A DNA stretch of 64,000 nucleotides, from the NCBI GenBank assembly GCA_019637975.1, contig JAHBUR010000017.1, positions 1 to 64,000 on the forward strand. The letters are read 5' to 3'. Below are positions 18,380-27,285 of this stretch, piece after piece. Positions within the stretch are counted from its first letter, which is position 1. Each line of letters opens with the position of its first letter. Position numbers and translations under genes: made by a program. The notes beneath the pieces are model-generated. The model had not been told where the DNA came from, searched no databases, and was given only the letters and a program-made list of their open reading frames with translations. Source of the stretch: Bacteroidota bacterium (GTDB lineage: Bacteria; Bacteroidota; Ignavibacteria; UBA10030; UBA6906).

Positions 18380-19554
18380 GTGAAGCGCTGACAGCCGGAA
18401 CTTCCGGATGCACGCCACCGTCGGTGGTAGTGATTGATGATGAACCGGCTATTCTTGCAGCCGTAACAAGTTTGCTGCGCCGCCAGAAGCTTGCGGTTCG
18501 AACGTTTGATTCCGCGGCTGAAGCGCTTAACTATCTCAACCTGAACCCGACGAACATTATCATGTCGGATATGCGAATGCCCGACATGACCGGAAGCGAC
18601 TTGTTGACAAAGGCGGCAACCATCAACCCTGACAGCATTCGTATTGCGATGACCGGATACGAAGACAAGGATGTCATTTTCGATGCCATCAACAACGGCA
18701 TTGCCCAGTACTATATTTTCAAACCATGGGACGACGACGCGCTTCGCGAAACCATTACCGACGCAATTCGCGTACAAAACGAACTCGTCAGCCTTCGGCT
18801 TAAAGAGGGATTGAAGTCGCTTACCGCGCTTCCGTCACCTACAAAGTTCCAGACCGGGTTGTGGGAAGTGCTGTCAAACCCGGATTCAACTGCGCATGAC
18901 CTTGCACAACAGATTGAAGGGAGCCCGGCTCTCGTCGCACGATTACTGCGTTCGGCTAACTCGGTGTATTTCGGGTCCCGACACAAGATCAGTTCAGTGC
19001 TTGATGCAATTCGGATCATCGGGACAGCCAACGTCGCGGCAATGGCACTCGCCGTGGAGTCGTTCGGTTCGATCTGTCAATGCTCCAAAATCGAACTGAC
19101 TGCAGAGATTGATCACATTTGGGATCAGGCATTGCGCCGCGCCGGGCTTGCCAAAACCATCGCGGCCTCATGGAATGGGTTCGAGCAATCGCATGCCATC
19201 AATATCGCTGCACTCCTTCAGGAGATAGGCATGGTTGTTCAACTCTGCACAAAGCCGGAGAAGTATGCCCGTTACCGCGCTTCGATAGCCGACGGTACTG
19301 CGCCCCGGCATGTTGTCGAGCGTGAGATCTTCGGCGTAACACATGACGTTGTTGGCGAGGCTGTTCTCGAGTTCTGGAACTTCCCGAAATTCATCAGCTC
19401 TGCCGTTGGCCGTCATCACGGGAATGTACAGGGCGATAGTGTGGCAACAATTCTGCAAATAGCAAATGTTCTCGACAACGAATACGACGCGTCCCCCTAC
19501 GATCCGTCCCTCAACGGTCTGATCGATAAATGGAGAACACGAATCTACAACTAA
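18376..19554 (+). CDS. REC-HDOD response regulator
   Basis: 392 residues starting at the ATG that overlaps the kinase stop (ATGA); the longer open frame upstream lies inside the kinase gene. The receiver holds VVVIDDEPAILAAV, acceptor Asp65 in IIMSDMRMPDM and the FKPWDDD signature seen in RpfG/CheY-like regulators. Residues about 140-390 form an HDOD domain: LAQQIEGSPALVARLLRSAN, SVLDAIRIIGTANVAAMALA, NIAALLQEIGMVV. HDOD proteins are non-enzymatic relatives of HD hydrolases and act as output adaptors. Tight coupling with a PAS kinase and a second REC protein suggests one pathway, perhaps linked to c-di-GMP or motility, but no effector is shown. Confidence 0.92.
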   Translation: MSEALTAGTSGCTPPSVVVIDDEPAILAAVTSLLRRQKLAVRTFDSAAEALNYLNLNPTNIIMSDMRMPDMTGSDLLTKAATINPDSIRIAMTGYEDKDVIFDAINNGIAQYYIFKPWDDDALRETITDAIRVQNELVSLRLKEGLKSLTALPSPTKFQTGLWEVLSNPDSTAHDLAQQIEGSPALVARLLRSANSVYFGSRHKISSVLDAIRIIGTANVAAMALAVESFGSICQCSKIELTAEIDHIWDQALRRAGLAKTIAASWNGFEQSHAINIAALLQEIGMVVQLCTKPEKYARYRASIADGTAPRHVVEREIFGVTHDVVGEAVLEFWNFPKFISSAVGRHHGNVQGDSVATILQIANVLDNEYDASPYDPSLNGLIDKWRTRIYN

Positions 19555-19572
19555 ACACATGGCGCGAAACGT

Positions 19573-20790
19573 ATGACCGAATCAACAACAACATCATTCA
19601 CCCCCAATCGCAAAGTACTGTATGTGGATGACGAGGCCCACCTGCTCTCGTCGTTTGCCTCGCTTCTTAAAAAGAAACGGGTCGAGACTCTCGTGCTGCA
19701 GGATTCGCAGAAGATCGAGAGCGTTCTCTTTGAACACGGGCCGTTCGCAGCCGTGTTTTCAGACCAACGCATGCCCGTTGTGGATGGGGTTGCGGTGTTG
19801 GAAAAAGTGGCAAGATTTCACCCCGATACAATCCGTATTCTCGTAACAGGGTATGCGGACTATGCTGACACCATCCGCGCAATCAACGTGGGTGGCATCA
19901 GTCATTTCATCGCAAAGCCGTGGAAGGATGATGAACTGCGCAAATTGGTCGGCGATACGATTAGCAGATTCAATCTTGCAAAAGAAAATGCATTCCTTCT
20001 CGATGAGATCAAAAGAGCCAACGCAGACCTTCAGGAATTGCTGGACGGCACGGTAACCGGCACGGTTCAAATCCTCCGCGATATGCTCACGTACGGGCAT
20101 CCGTCGGCTTCGTCGCAAGTCGAACGTATACGCAAACTCGGCCTGGCGTTTCTGGAGATGAGTCCGGACATTTCTGCACTGGAACAATGGGAAATACGGC
20201 AAGCCCTCAACCTCTTTAATTTCGGCCTCGCGTTGCTTCCGCCGTCTCCCGCAAAAAGGGAAACAACGCCGTTAACTCCCGAAGCGCGAAACCACACAAC
20301 GGTTGCCGCCGAACTTCTCAAAGACATTCCGCGCTTTGAAGGCGTTGCCCGCATTGTTCTTTTGCAACACAAGAATTTCGATGGCACCGGGTCTCCTGCC
20401 AACGTTGCTGTTGCCGGAAAAACCATTCCCCTCGGATCCCGTTTGCTTCGTATTCTGCTTGATCTGGATGTTGCCCTGATTGCACGCAAGAACGGACGCT
20501 CAGCACTGGAAACCATGAGCCATCTGCCTTCCAAGTACGATACTGATATCATTGCGCGCATGTTGGGTGTCGCACCTTCATACCAGGATTCCGAGTTGCC
20601 GCAAGAAACGACATGTAATGTTCACGAATTTCGCCCCGGCATGGTTGTCTTGGAGGATATTGTCACGCAAAGCGGAAAACTTCTCCTCAAGTCGGGATTC
20701 AGTTTAACGGAAACAAGCCTGAAAATACTCCTGCAATGGCACAACGGCGACCCCGTTTCAGGAGAATTCCGGGTACGGCTGAGCGCGTAG
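19573..20790 (+). CDS. REC protein with a degenerate HD-GYP domain
   Basis: 405 residues, 18 bases after the REC-HDOD gene. The receiver has VLYVDDEAHLLSSF, acceptor Asp64 in VFSDQRMPVVDG and FIAKPWKDDE. The second domain follows HD-GYP architecture, but the metal-binding HDxGK is replaced by FNFGL (215-219) and the GYP motif by DGTGSP (270-275). One later His (QH at 265-266) and His241 remain. It therefore probably cannot hydrolyse c-di-GMP and may act as a binding or adaptor module. The last 70 residues (HEFRPGMVVLEDIVTQSGKL) resemble the C-terminal segment found after other REC-HD-GYP domains. It ends the signalling operon. Confidence 0.88.
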   Translation: MTESTTTSFTPNRKVLYVDDEAHLLSSFASLLKKKRVETLVLQDSQKIESVLFEHGPFAAVFSDQRMPVVDGVAVLEKVARFHPDTIRILVTGYADYADTIRAINVGGISHFIAKPWKDDELRKLVGDTISRFNLAKENAFLLDEIKRANADLQELLDGTVTGTVQILRDMLTYGHPSASSQVERIRKLGLAFLEMSPDISALEQWEIRQALNLFNFGLALLPPSPAKRETTPLTPEARNHTTVAAELLKDIPRFEGVARIVLLQHKNFDGTGSPANVAVAGKTIPLGSRLLRILLDLDVALIARKNGRSALETMSHLPSKYDTDIIARMLGVAPSYQDSELPQETTCNVHEFRPGMVVLEDIVTQSGKLLLKSGFSLTETSLKILLQWHNGDPVSGEFRVRLSA

Positions 20791-21025
20791 TGCCTTCTGA
20801 AATTTGTTCGACATCACTATTCTGAATCGGCGCGGGATTTCGGCTTGCAATCCCTCATGAAAGCGCGTATCTTGAAACAGAGGTAACGCTCTCTCTTTCC
20901 TTTCGTTCTTTACATTCCCAACGCATCACGACTCCCGTTTCGTTTTTTCGCATTGCGCCGGTATGGCGTCGGAGTGTCTTCTTGCGTCCGAACATGAAGA
21001 ATATCCGGAAGGAGATGATCACAAC

Positions 21026-21055
21026 ATGGTCACATTCAACAAGCCAAATCTATGA
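21026..21055 (+). CDS. Nine-residue leader ORF overlapping the PLP enzyme start
   Basis: ATG at 21026 encodes MVTFNKPNL and stops at TGA 21053-21055, which overlaps the ATG of the next gene (ATGA). AAGGAG lies 11 bases before the leader ATG, whereas the main gene has no SD of its own. The layout suggests that ribosomes load at the leader and reinitiate on the enzyme gene. No run of a single amino acid marks it as a classic attenuator. Confidence 0.45.
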   Translation: MVTFNKPNL

Positions 21056-22290
21056 AGAAGTCCACGAAAGCAATTCACGCAGGATTACCGCACAAATCCC
21101 GCTATGGTGAAGTGTCGGTGCCGATCTATCAGAGTTCAACATTCTCCTTTCCATCCGCTGAAGATGGGGCCGCACGCTTTTCCGGAAACCAGTCCGGCTA
21201 CATCTATACGCGCATGGGAAATCCGACGATCAACGCCCTTGAGGAGAACGTTGCTGTACTTGAAAATGGCTACAAGGGAATGGCAACCGCGACGGGAATG
21301 GCGGCAATCAGCACGGTGTTTCTTGCCCTTCTTGAGAAGGGATCACACATTATCAGCAGTGATTGCGTGTACGGCCCGACGCGAGTGATTCTTGAGACCG
21401 CGTTTGCAAAATTCGGCGTCGAATCCACATTTGTCGATTCATCAGATTTGACGCAGGTCGAGAAGGCAATCCGCCCCAATACGCGCATTGTGTTCATCGA
21501 AACGCCGGCGAACCCGACGATGAAAATTTCCGATCTTGCCGGAGCAGCACGTATCGCCCACAAGAACGGATGCGTACTTGTCGTTGACAACACCTTTGCC
21601 AGTCCGTACCTTCAACGCCCGTTTGAGCACGGAGCTGACGTTATCGTTCACAGCCTGACGAAGTTCATCAACGGCCACAGCGATGTTGTCGGCGGGATGA
21701 TCGTCACGAGAGATGAATCAACGTACAAGCAGATAAAGCCGGTGTTGAACCAGTTCGGCGGAACGATGGATCCTCATCAGGCGTGGTTGGTGTTACGCGG
21801 TGTCCGGACGTTGCATCTGCGTGTTGAACGTGCACAGGAAAACGCAATGGCACTTGCACGCTTCCTCGAAATTCATCCCATGGTGGATTGGATTCTCTAT
21901 CCCGGTCTGCCGAATCATCCCCAGCACGACATCGCGGCAAAACAGATGGACGGATTCGGCAGCATGATCGCCATTGGGGTGAAGGGTGGATTGGATGGTG
22001 GAAGGATTGTAATGAACAGCGTGCGACTATTCACTCTTGCCGTTTCACTCGGCGGCGTCGAATCTCTGATTGAGCATCCGGCATCAATGACGCATGCATC
22101 TGTATCCAAAGCGGAGCGGGAACTTGCAGGCATCTCCGACGAATTGGTGCGCATCTCCGTCGGATGTGAGGATGTGGGGGATTTGCAGGAAGATTTGGAT
22201 ACTGCTCTGAATGCCATCTCCGGAATGCTCAATCCGTTCCCGCTGGAAAGAGCAGACGAGAGACATCCGTTATTGGAGGAAGATAGGTAG
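21052..22290 (+). CDS. PLP-dependent Cys/Met metabolism enzyme (cystathionine gamma-synthase/lyase or methionine gamma-lyase type)
   Basis: 412 residues, fold type I. MKKSTKAIHAG is the usual start of the family. YTRMGNPT, SSDCVYGPT, FIETPANPTMKISDL, VVDNTFASPYLQRP and the PLP lysine in VIVHSLTKFINGHSDVVGG are present. EHPASMTHASV near the end is also typical. Methionine gamma-lyases usually have Cys right after Tyr-Gly in the YGCT motif; here it is YGPT, so I do not assign a precise reaction. It acts in the cytoplasm on homocysteine, cystathionine or methionine. Translation is probably coupled to a nine-codon leader ORF. No SAM riboswitch is visible in the 260 bases upstream. A good terminator follows. 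Confidence 0.85.
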   Translation: MKKSTKAIHAGLPHKSRYGEVSVPIYQSSTFSFPSAEDGAARFSGNQSGYIYTRMGNPTINALEENVAVLENGYKGMATATGMAAISTVFLALLEKGSHIISSDCVYGPTRVILETAFAKFGVESTFVDSSDLTQVEKAIRPNTRIVFIETPANPTMKISDLAGAARIAHKNGCVLVVDNTFASPYLQRPFEHGADVIVHSLTKFINGHSDVVGGMIVTRDESTYKQIKPVLNQFGGTMDPHQAWLVLRGVRTLHLRVERAQENAMALARFLEIHPMVDWILYPGLPNHPQHDIAAKQMDGFGSMIAIGVKGGLDGGRIVMNSVRLFTLAVSLGGVESLIEHPASMTHASVSKAERELAGISDELVRISVGCEDVGDLQEDLDTALNAISGMLNPFPLERADERHPLLEEDR

Positions 22291-22344
22291 AGGGTCGGCA
22301 GCGTGCCGAGAAATGCTTTTCGCCCCACAGCAGTCATTTGACGC

Positions 22345-22380
22345 ACGAGAGAGCCTCATGAGCTCTCTCGTGTTTTTTGT
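22345..22380 (+). terminator. Intrinsic terminator
   Basis: Nine-bp stem ACGAGAGAG/CTCTCTCGT with a nine-base loop, followed by GTTTTTTG. It ends the PLP-enzyme transcript. Confidence 0.85.
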
Positions 22381-22403
22381 ACGACAACGTATTTCATACC
22401 ACC

Positions 22404-23558
22404 TCAGAAAGCGCTGACAAATCCAGCGCTTATCTTGTTTGCTTTCGCCACAAAATCATACGTATACTCGCCGACAAGACGGATGTTGCGTGCAGGCAGG
22501 AAGCTGAAATGACCGGTTGCAGAATGGTACTTGTACGTTCCGGGGAGTATCTCCATCCAGTTATACAACGCAGCGGCATACCAGCGACTCTTGTCCCCGT
22601 CAGGTGAGTATATCATTTCACCAAATGCGCCGCGGGTTTTCGTTTTTCGTCCCGAGTTCATGAACGCGGGATCCGTGTCCTGACGTTCCACGTACTGCAC
22701 ATTCAACTCGAGTTGTTCTGTCGCAAGTGTCACGTCGGGACCGACCATCCAAAGAGAATTCACTTCGCCGAATCGTTCTTCCTTCCCAACATAGCCGAAT
22801 CCGCCAATCCGGACATGCTCTGATACATCTTGCGACACACGGAGGAAGAAATTCTTATACTTGTCCGAATCAAAGCTGTACGGCGCATCCATTCGGCCAA
22901 TGCCGCTGCCGTTCAATATCTCCAGCGTAATATCGGTTTTCGTGGGGAATCCGTATGTGAACATAATCCCTCGATCATAGGCAAGATTCACCCGCGAAAA
23001 GCCGGGCGCTGTTTTGTAGATCTGGTAGTCATCAAGTGTCAGGCGAAGCTCGCGCTTGAACAGCGGATCGGAAACTTGGAACTGTCCGAGATAGATATCC
23101 AGTTCGCTGCCGAAAAGGTTGTTGAACATGATGAACGCGTCTTCAATGCCGGCAACTTCTCCCCGCTCTGAAAAGAAGAAGTAGAAGTAGTAAGAAATAT
23201 CCTTTGCAATGATCCCTCCTGAAAGAATCTTAAGCAGATACGGTGCCTGAAAGTCGAACCGGCGCGCGGTTTGAGGTTGCCAACGCATGTAGCCCTCAAG
23301 ACGAAGAGCAAACGGAAGCTCTCGCATCAGCAGAAGTTCATCATCACCTGTATCGCGGAAGAATCGCGGCGATTCCTTGTCTGCAAGCTGGAATCCGTTT
23401 CCCGCAAACTCGTCGCCGTATGGTTTCAGCTTGGGAAACGGTGCGTGACATGTAGTGCAGCTCATATCGTATTTGCGGGCAAACGCAGGAATGGCGAAGC
23501 TCTGACCAACAAACAGTAGAATGCTGAGAAGAACGATCACATTTCTAAACGTGTTCAT
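22404..23558 (-). CDS. Outer-membrane porin-like beta-barrel with one c-type haem site
   Basis: 384 residues. A Sec signal (MNTFRNVIVLLSILLFVGQS, then FA) precedes a short segment with one haem motif, Cys34-Thr-Thr-Cys37-His38, in KYDMSCTTCHAPFPKLKPYG. The rest alternates hydrophobic and polar residues with many aromatic strand ends (YYFYFFFSERG, IRLVGEYTYDFVAKANKISA), as in outer-membrane porins. It ends SAGFVSAF with a C-terminal Phe, the usual barrel-assembly signal. It is 66 bases downstream of a multihaem cytochrome gene on the same strand. Together they look like a small porin-cytochrome module that could move electrons across the outer membrane; that role is inference. A comparable haem-porin is known in several iron- and sulfur-cycling bacteria. 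Confidence 0.75.
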   Translation of the reverse strand: MNTFRNVIVLLSILLFVGQSFAIPAFARKYDMSCTTCHAPFPKLKPYGDEFAGNGFQLADKESPRFFRDTGDDELLLMRELPFALRLEGYMRWQPQTARRFDFQAPYLLKILSGGIIAKDISYYFYFFFSERGEVAGIEDAFIMFNNLFGSELDIYLGQFQVSDPLFKRELRLTLDDYQIYKTAPGFSRVNLAYDRGIMFTYGFPTKTDITLEILNGSGIGRMDAPYSFDSDKYKNFFLRVSQDVSEHVRIGGFGYVGKEERFGEVNSLWMVGPDVTLATEQLELNVQYVERQDTDPAFMNSGRKTKTRGAFGEMIYSPDGDKSRWYAAALYNWMEILPGTYKYHSATGHFSFLPARNIRLVGEYTYDFVAKANKISAGFVSAF

Positions 23559-23624
23559 AATTGTGCCTTTGATTGGAAGAATGAAGCGCAGAAAACGGTG
23601 TTACTCTCGTGTGCCGGACTCCAC

Positions 23625-24977
23625 TCATGGCAGAACGGTCACGGTTGTTGTGTGTGAGTTCACTTCTATGATTTCGGCTTCCTCAAGAGGAACACCTAAG
23701 AACTCGGCAATAGGTAACGGCAATTTCTGGTAGTTTAGCGTTGCTTTCACCGCCATAGAACCGGGCGGCGCTTTTGCCGGCAACGTCCATGTATATGTTT
23801 CCAATTTGGTTTCCCGCGGCCCGAATCGATAATCGGTTCCGAGAGATGCGGTGTTCCACTGCATGATGGTCATTCGCCCCTGCGGGTCAAAGTACGGCAG
23901 ACGGAAAATCCGATCTCCGACCGGAACGCCATCACGTTGGATGCCTTTGAAGTCGGGGATGTCGAGCGGAATTCCGAAATCCTGATACGCGAGCGTATTC
24001 GCCGCAATCATATACTCTTCCCCCTCAAATCCCTTTTTGTCAACGGGGAGATGGTAAACATTGCCCTTTGCATCTGTTGCTTCAACATGCAACCAGACCA
24101 GCCTTTCTTCTGCCGAGCCGGTCGGGAATTTATGACCTGTTTTTTGGTTGAACAACGCAACGGTGAATCTGATACGCTCACCCGGTTCTAACTCACGAAT
24201 GTCGGGGTGGATGCGTACTTCAATCGTTCCGCGAACTTTGCCGGGGTCATGCGCACCGTGAAAGAGATGCTGCCGCGCATCGGCGACTTGCGGCGCCAGT
24301 TGAGCAACCTGTCCTTGCGCCTTTGTCATGTGGCAATCCTGGCATCGCACGCCTTCCTTTGCGTACGGGCCTTCCTTCCACTCAAGATGTGTGGATTTCA
24401 CCCAAACGCCATACGGATCCTTTTCGTTGTGGCATGTTCCGCAGAATTCCGCCGTCTGGATGAACTCTGATGGTTGTGTCTTATGTGCCGGTGAAACGAC
24501 TCCCTCGCGCGGACCGTACTTTGTCTTCCCCGGCTCCGAGATGTAGTTGAAGTTGTACGGAACATCTCCCTTGAAACCGGTAATCGTGTGGCACACATCG
24601 CATGATACTGATTCGTTAGCTCTGCTGTTGAACTCCGGTTTCGGCGGAGGAACATCATTCGCAAGAAATGCCATCGGCGAATGACAACCGTTGCAGCCGG
24701 CTTTGACTTCGGCAACTTTGGGATCCTTTTCCGCATGCGGCACAGCCAACTTGAAATACTCGATCTCATCCCAATGATGCGTGTAGGCTTGCGACATCAT
24801 GGCCTGAGTCCACTGCTGGTAGAAATCCACGTGGCATGATTTGCCGCAGGAAGCTGGCTTCTCAAATTCGTCATACGATCTGCTTCCAAGCGCTTCGTCC
24901 CCTGCTTTCTTCTCTTGAGCGTTGAGTGACATCAGCAGGATGATACTGGAGACCATCAGTGTGAAGGTTGTCTTCAT
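23625..24977 (-). CDS. Secreted multihaem cytochrome c with four CxxCH and one CxxxCH site
   Basis: 450 residues from the ATG at 24977, with GAGG six bases upstream; an in-frame start eight codons earlier is less likely. The signal peptide is MKTTFTLMVSSIILLMSLNA. Haem motifs: Cys44-x3-Cys48-His49 (CGKSCH), then CNGCH at 95-99, CDVCH at 126-130, CGTCH at 179-183 and CQDCH at 212-216. The spacing and HW/QQW context resemble the cytochrome c554 family. Residues about 240-450 have no haem and look like a beta-sandwich (VRIHPDIRELEPGERIRFTV, QKTGHKFPTGSAEERLVWLH). It should be periplasmic or outer-membrane associated and work with the haem-porin encoded next. Confidence 0.85.
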   Translation of the reverse strand: MKTTFTLMVSSIILLMSLNAQEKKAGDEALGSRSYDEFEKPASCGKSCHVDFYQQWTQAMMSQAYTHHWDEIEYFKLAVPHAEKDPKVAEVKAGCNGCHSPMAFLANDVPPPKPEFNSRANESVSCDVCHTITGFKGDVPYNFNYISEPGKTKYGPREGVVSPAHKTQPSEFIQTAEFCGTCHNEKDPYGVWVKSTHLEWKEGPYAKEGVRCQDCHMTKAQGQVAQLAPQVADARQHLFHGAHDPGKVRGTIEVRIHPDIRELEPGERIRFTVALFNQKTGHKFPTGSAEERLVWLHVEATDAKGNVYHLPVDKKGFEGEEYMIAANTLAYQDFGIPLDIPDFKGIQRDGVPVGDRIFRLPYFDPQGRMTIMQWNTASLGTDYRFGPRETKLETYTWTLPAKAPPGSMAVKATLNYQKLPLPIAEFLGVPLEEAEIIEVNSHTTTVTVLP

Positions 24978-25164
24978 GGGGAACCTCAGTCGTCGTGGCA
25001 ATAATAATGGAAAGATTCATGTAGAGTATTCGGGGATGTGCAAAGAATGCACGTCGCAAAGTAAGTGCCACCACAAAATGCTGTAGAATCTGGTAATTCG
25101 GGAACTTTCGTTTAGGGGCGGAAGAGAACTTCGCAGATTTAGGAATGAAGCAGGAGCGGTAGGA

Positions 25165-26181
25165 TTACGTTCTCTTCAGTAGATATACAAACAGCGGCGC
25201 CCCGATTGCGGCAGTAACGGCGCCTACGGGTATTTCGGTCGGGGCAAGGAGTGTTCGCGAGATGAGATCCGCAACAATCATGAAACTCCCGCCGAGCAGG
25301 ATCGATGCGGGCATCAGCAAACGGTGGTCGGGGCCGAACATCATCCGGCACATATGCGGAATAATCAGCCCGACAAATCCAATCACGCCGCTCACGGAAA
25401 CAACCACTCCCGTAATCAACGACGCGAGAATGTATGACAGACGCTTGATATGACGAACATCAACACCGAGCTGCATCGCAGTCTCGTCGCCTGTGGCAAT
25501 GAGATTGTACTTCCTTGATTGCATCAGGAGAAAGGCGGAGGCAACAAGCACAAGCGGCGCCACAATCGTAAGTGATTCCATGTTTGCGTTGCTCAGGTTG
25601 CCCATCAGCCACAAGAATGAGTTGCGCAACTCCTGATTGAACAGGGCGATAATGAGGAGAACAGCGGCGTTGAAGAACGCGCCGATCATAACTCCCGCAA
25701 GAAGAAGTGTGTTGGTGTCAAGCTGGCCTCTCCGATGAGCAATAGTGTACACCAGCAACATCACAAGGGCCGATCCGAGAAACGACGCTAACGGAGTCGT
25801 CACTGCGCTGAACCCCAAACCTAACCCGATGGCAAGGATGGCTCCAACCGTTCCTCCGCTCGAAATGCCTAAAATATACGGTTCGGCAAGCGGATTCCTC
25901 AACAACGCCTGAAACACAGCGCCCGAAATCGAAAGGCTCGCTCCGACAAGCATCGCGAGGAACAATCGCGGCAACCGGATATCAACCACGATCGTCCTGA
26001 GCGATTGGTCAACTGACGCATCTCCGAAAAGCGAAGGTAAGATTGCAGCAAACGGAATATCAACGCTGCCGACAGACAATCCAACGATACAGACTGCAAC
26101 CAGCAAGAGTGAAAGCAAAACGAGAATACTGATTGTCCGTTTCAGGTCAAGCGGTTTACGTTCGATGTGTGCGGCGGCCAC
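25165..26181 (-). CDS. FecCD/BtuC-family ABC transporter permease
   Basis: 338 residues with about ten membrane segments. Family landmarks: VDIRLPRLFLAMLVGASLSISGAVFQALLRNPLAEPYILG, LLLAGVMIGAFFNA, QLGVDVRHIKRLSYILASLI, GFVGLIIPHMCRM and TEIPVGAVTAAIGAPLFVYLL. These permeases import siderophores, haem or cobalamin with a binding protein and an ATPase. Neither partner lies next to it here: obg precedes it by three bases and a cytochrome follows after a gap. The substrate cannot be told. The ATPase and binding protein are presumably encoded elsewhere. Confidence 0.9.
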   Translation of the reverse strand: MAAAHIERKPLDLKRTISILVLLSLLLVAVCIVGLSVGSVDIPFAAILPSLFGDASVDQSLRTIVVDIRLPRLFLAMLVGASLSISGAVFQALLRNPLAEPYILGISSGGTVGAILAIGLGLGFSAVTTPLASFLGSALVMLLVYTIAHRRGQLDTNTLLLAGVMIGAFFNAAVLLIIALFNQELRNSFLWLMGNLSNANMESLTIVAPLVLVASAFLLMQSRKYNLIATGDETAMQLGVDVRHIKRLSYILASLITGVVVSVSGVIGFVGLIIPHMCRMMFGPDHRLLMPASILLGGSFMIVADLISRTLLAPTEIPVGAVTAAIGAPLFVYLLKRT

Positions 26182-26184
26182 GGT

Positions 26185-27285
26185 TCACTCCCAATCGCGT
26201 CGCCGGTTCCGGGTTGGTGTACGGCGGCGGGCTTTTTCGCGTGCAGCACGGCGCTCTTTGGGCGTCGGGTTGGTTGGTGCAGGCCTCATATCGTCTCTTT
26301 TGAACACAGCAACGTGTTTCCACATTTCGTCGACAAGTTCCCGAACGCCGGTGTTGGCAACAGCCGAAATGGGGAACGCCTTCACTCCCTTGAACTTCTT
26401 CTTCTTCAACTCCTTGAGCCCGTCATCGCCCACCGCATCGATTTTTGTTATTGCAACGAGCACCGGTTTTCTAAGAAGATCCTTGCTGAACAACCTCAGT
26501 TCCTTCTTGAGAACGGCAAAGTCCGACTCAATGTCGTCACGGGTCCCGTCGAGCAGAAAGACGAGCATCTTCGTCCGCTCGATGTGCCGGAGAAACTGAA
26601 TGCCGAGTCCTTTCCCTTGATGCGCCCCTTCAATCAGGCCGGGAATGTCGGCAACAACGAAGCTTGCGCCCTCCGCAACGCGTACGATTCCCAAATTTGG
26701 AACAAGTGTTGTAAACGGATAGTCGGCAATCTTTGGTTTCGCCGCCGAGATCACGGAGATGAGTGTTGACTTACCGGCGTTCGGGAATCCCACAAGCCCG
26801 ACATCGGCAAGCAGTTTCAGTTCCAATTCAATGTCCCGCTCTTCTCCCGGCTCGCCGACTTCATATTGTCGCGGCGCCTGATTTGTTGACGTCGCAAACT
26901 CCGCGTTGCCGCGGCCGCCCAACCCGCCACGCGCGACAATCAGTTGCTGGTCCGCTTCCGTCAAATCTCCGATCACTTCACCGGAAGAACCATCCCGCAC
27001 AAGCGTACCAACCGGAACATCAATCACGAGATGCTCACCGCTCTTTCCTGTCTTGTTTGAGCCGAGGCCGTGAGCGCCGCGTTGCGCCTTAAACTGCATC
27101 TTGAACTGAAAATCGAGAAGGGTGTTGAGATGGGAATTTGCCCGGAGTATGATGCTCCCCCCTCGTCCGCCATTGCCGCCATCGGGCCCCCCTTTCGGAA
27201 CAAACTTCTCGCGTCTGAAGCTTACTGTCCCGGCACCGCCATCACCGGCTTTGACATGAATGGGGGCGAAATCGATGAACTTCAT
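26185..27285 (-). CDS. obgE: Obg/CgtA GTPase
   Basis: 366 residues. The glycine-rich Obg fold at 1-155 (VKAGDGGAGTVSFRREKFVP, GGPDGGNGGRGGSIIL) precedes a G domain with G1 GFPNAGKST, switch I YPFTTLVPNLG, G3 DIPGLIEGA and G4 TKID. The C-tail is short and very basic (RREKARRRTPTRNRRRDWE), so it lacks the longer OCT/TGS-type extension of some Obg proteins. It acts in 50S ribosome maturation and stress control. It overlaps the end of the preceding 474-residue gene by four bases and is followed three bases later by the ABC permease, so all three are likely in one transcript. Confidence 0.96.
   Translation of the reverse strand: MKFIDFAPIHVKAGDGGAGTVSFRREKFVPKGGPDGGNGGRGGSIILRANSHLNTLLDFQFKMQFKAQRGAHGLGSNKTGKSGEHLVIDVPVGTLVRDGSSGEVIGDLTEADQQLIVARGGLGGRGNAEFATSTNQAPRQYEVGEPGEERDIELELKLLADVGLVGFPNAGKSTLISVISAAKPKIADYPFTTLVPNLGIVRVAEGASFVVADIPGLIEGAHQGKGLGIQFLRHIERTKMLVFLLDGTRDDIESDFAVLKKELRLFSKDLLRKPVLVAITKIDAVGDDGLKELKKKKFKGVKAFPISAVANTGVRELVDEMWKHVAVFKRDDMRPAPTNPTPKERRAAREKARRRTPTRNRRRDWE

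Noticed and set aside
20791-21025. A SAM-type riboswitch before the PLP sulfur enzyme
   Set aside because: No S-box or SAM-II core could be found by eye; only the leader ORF stands out.
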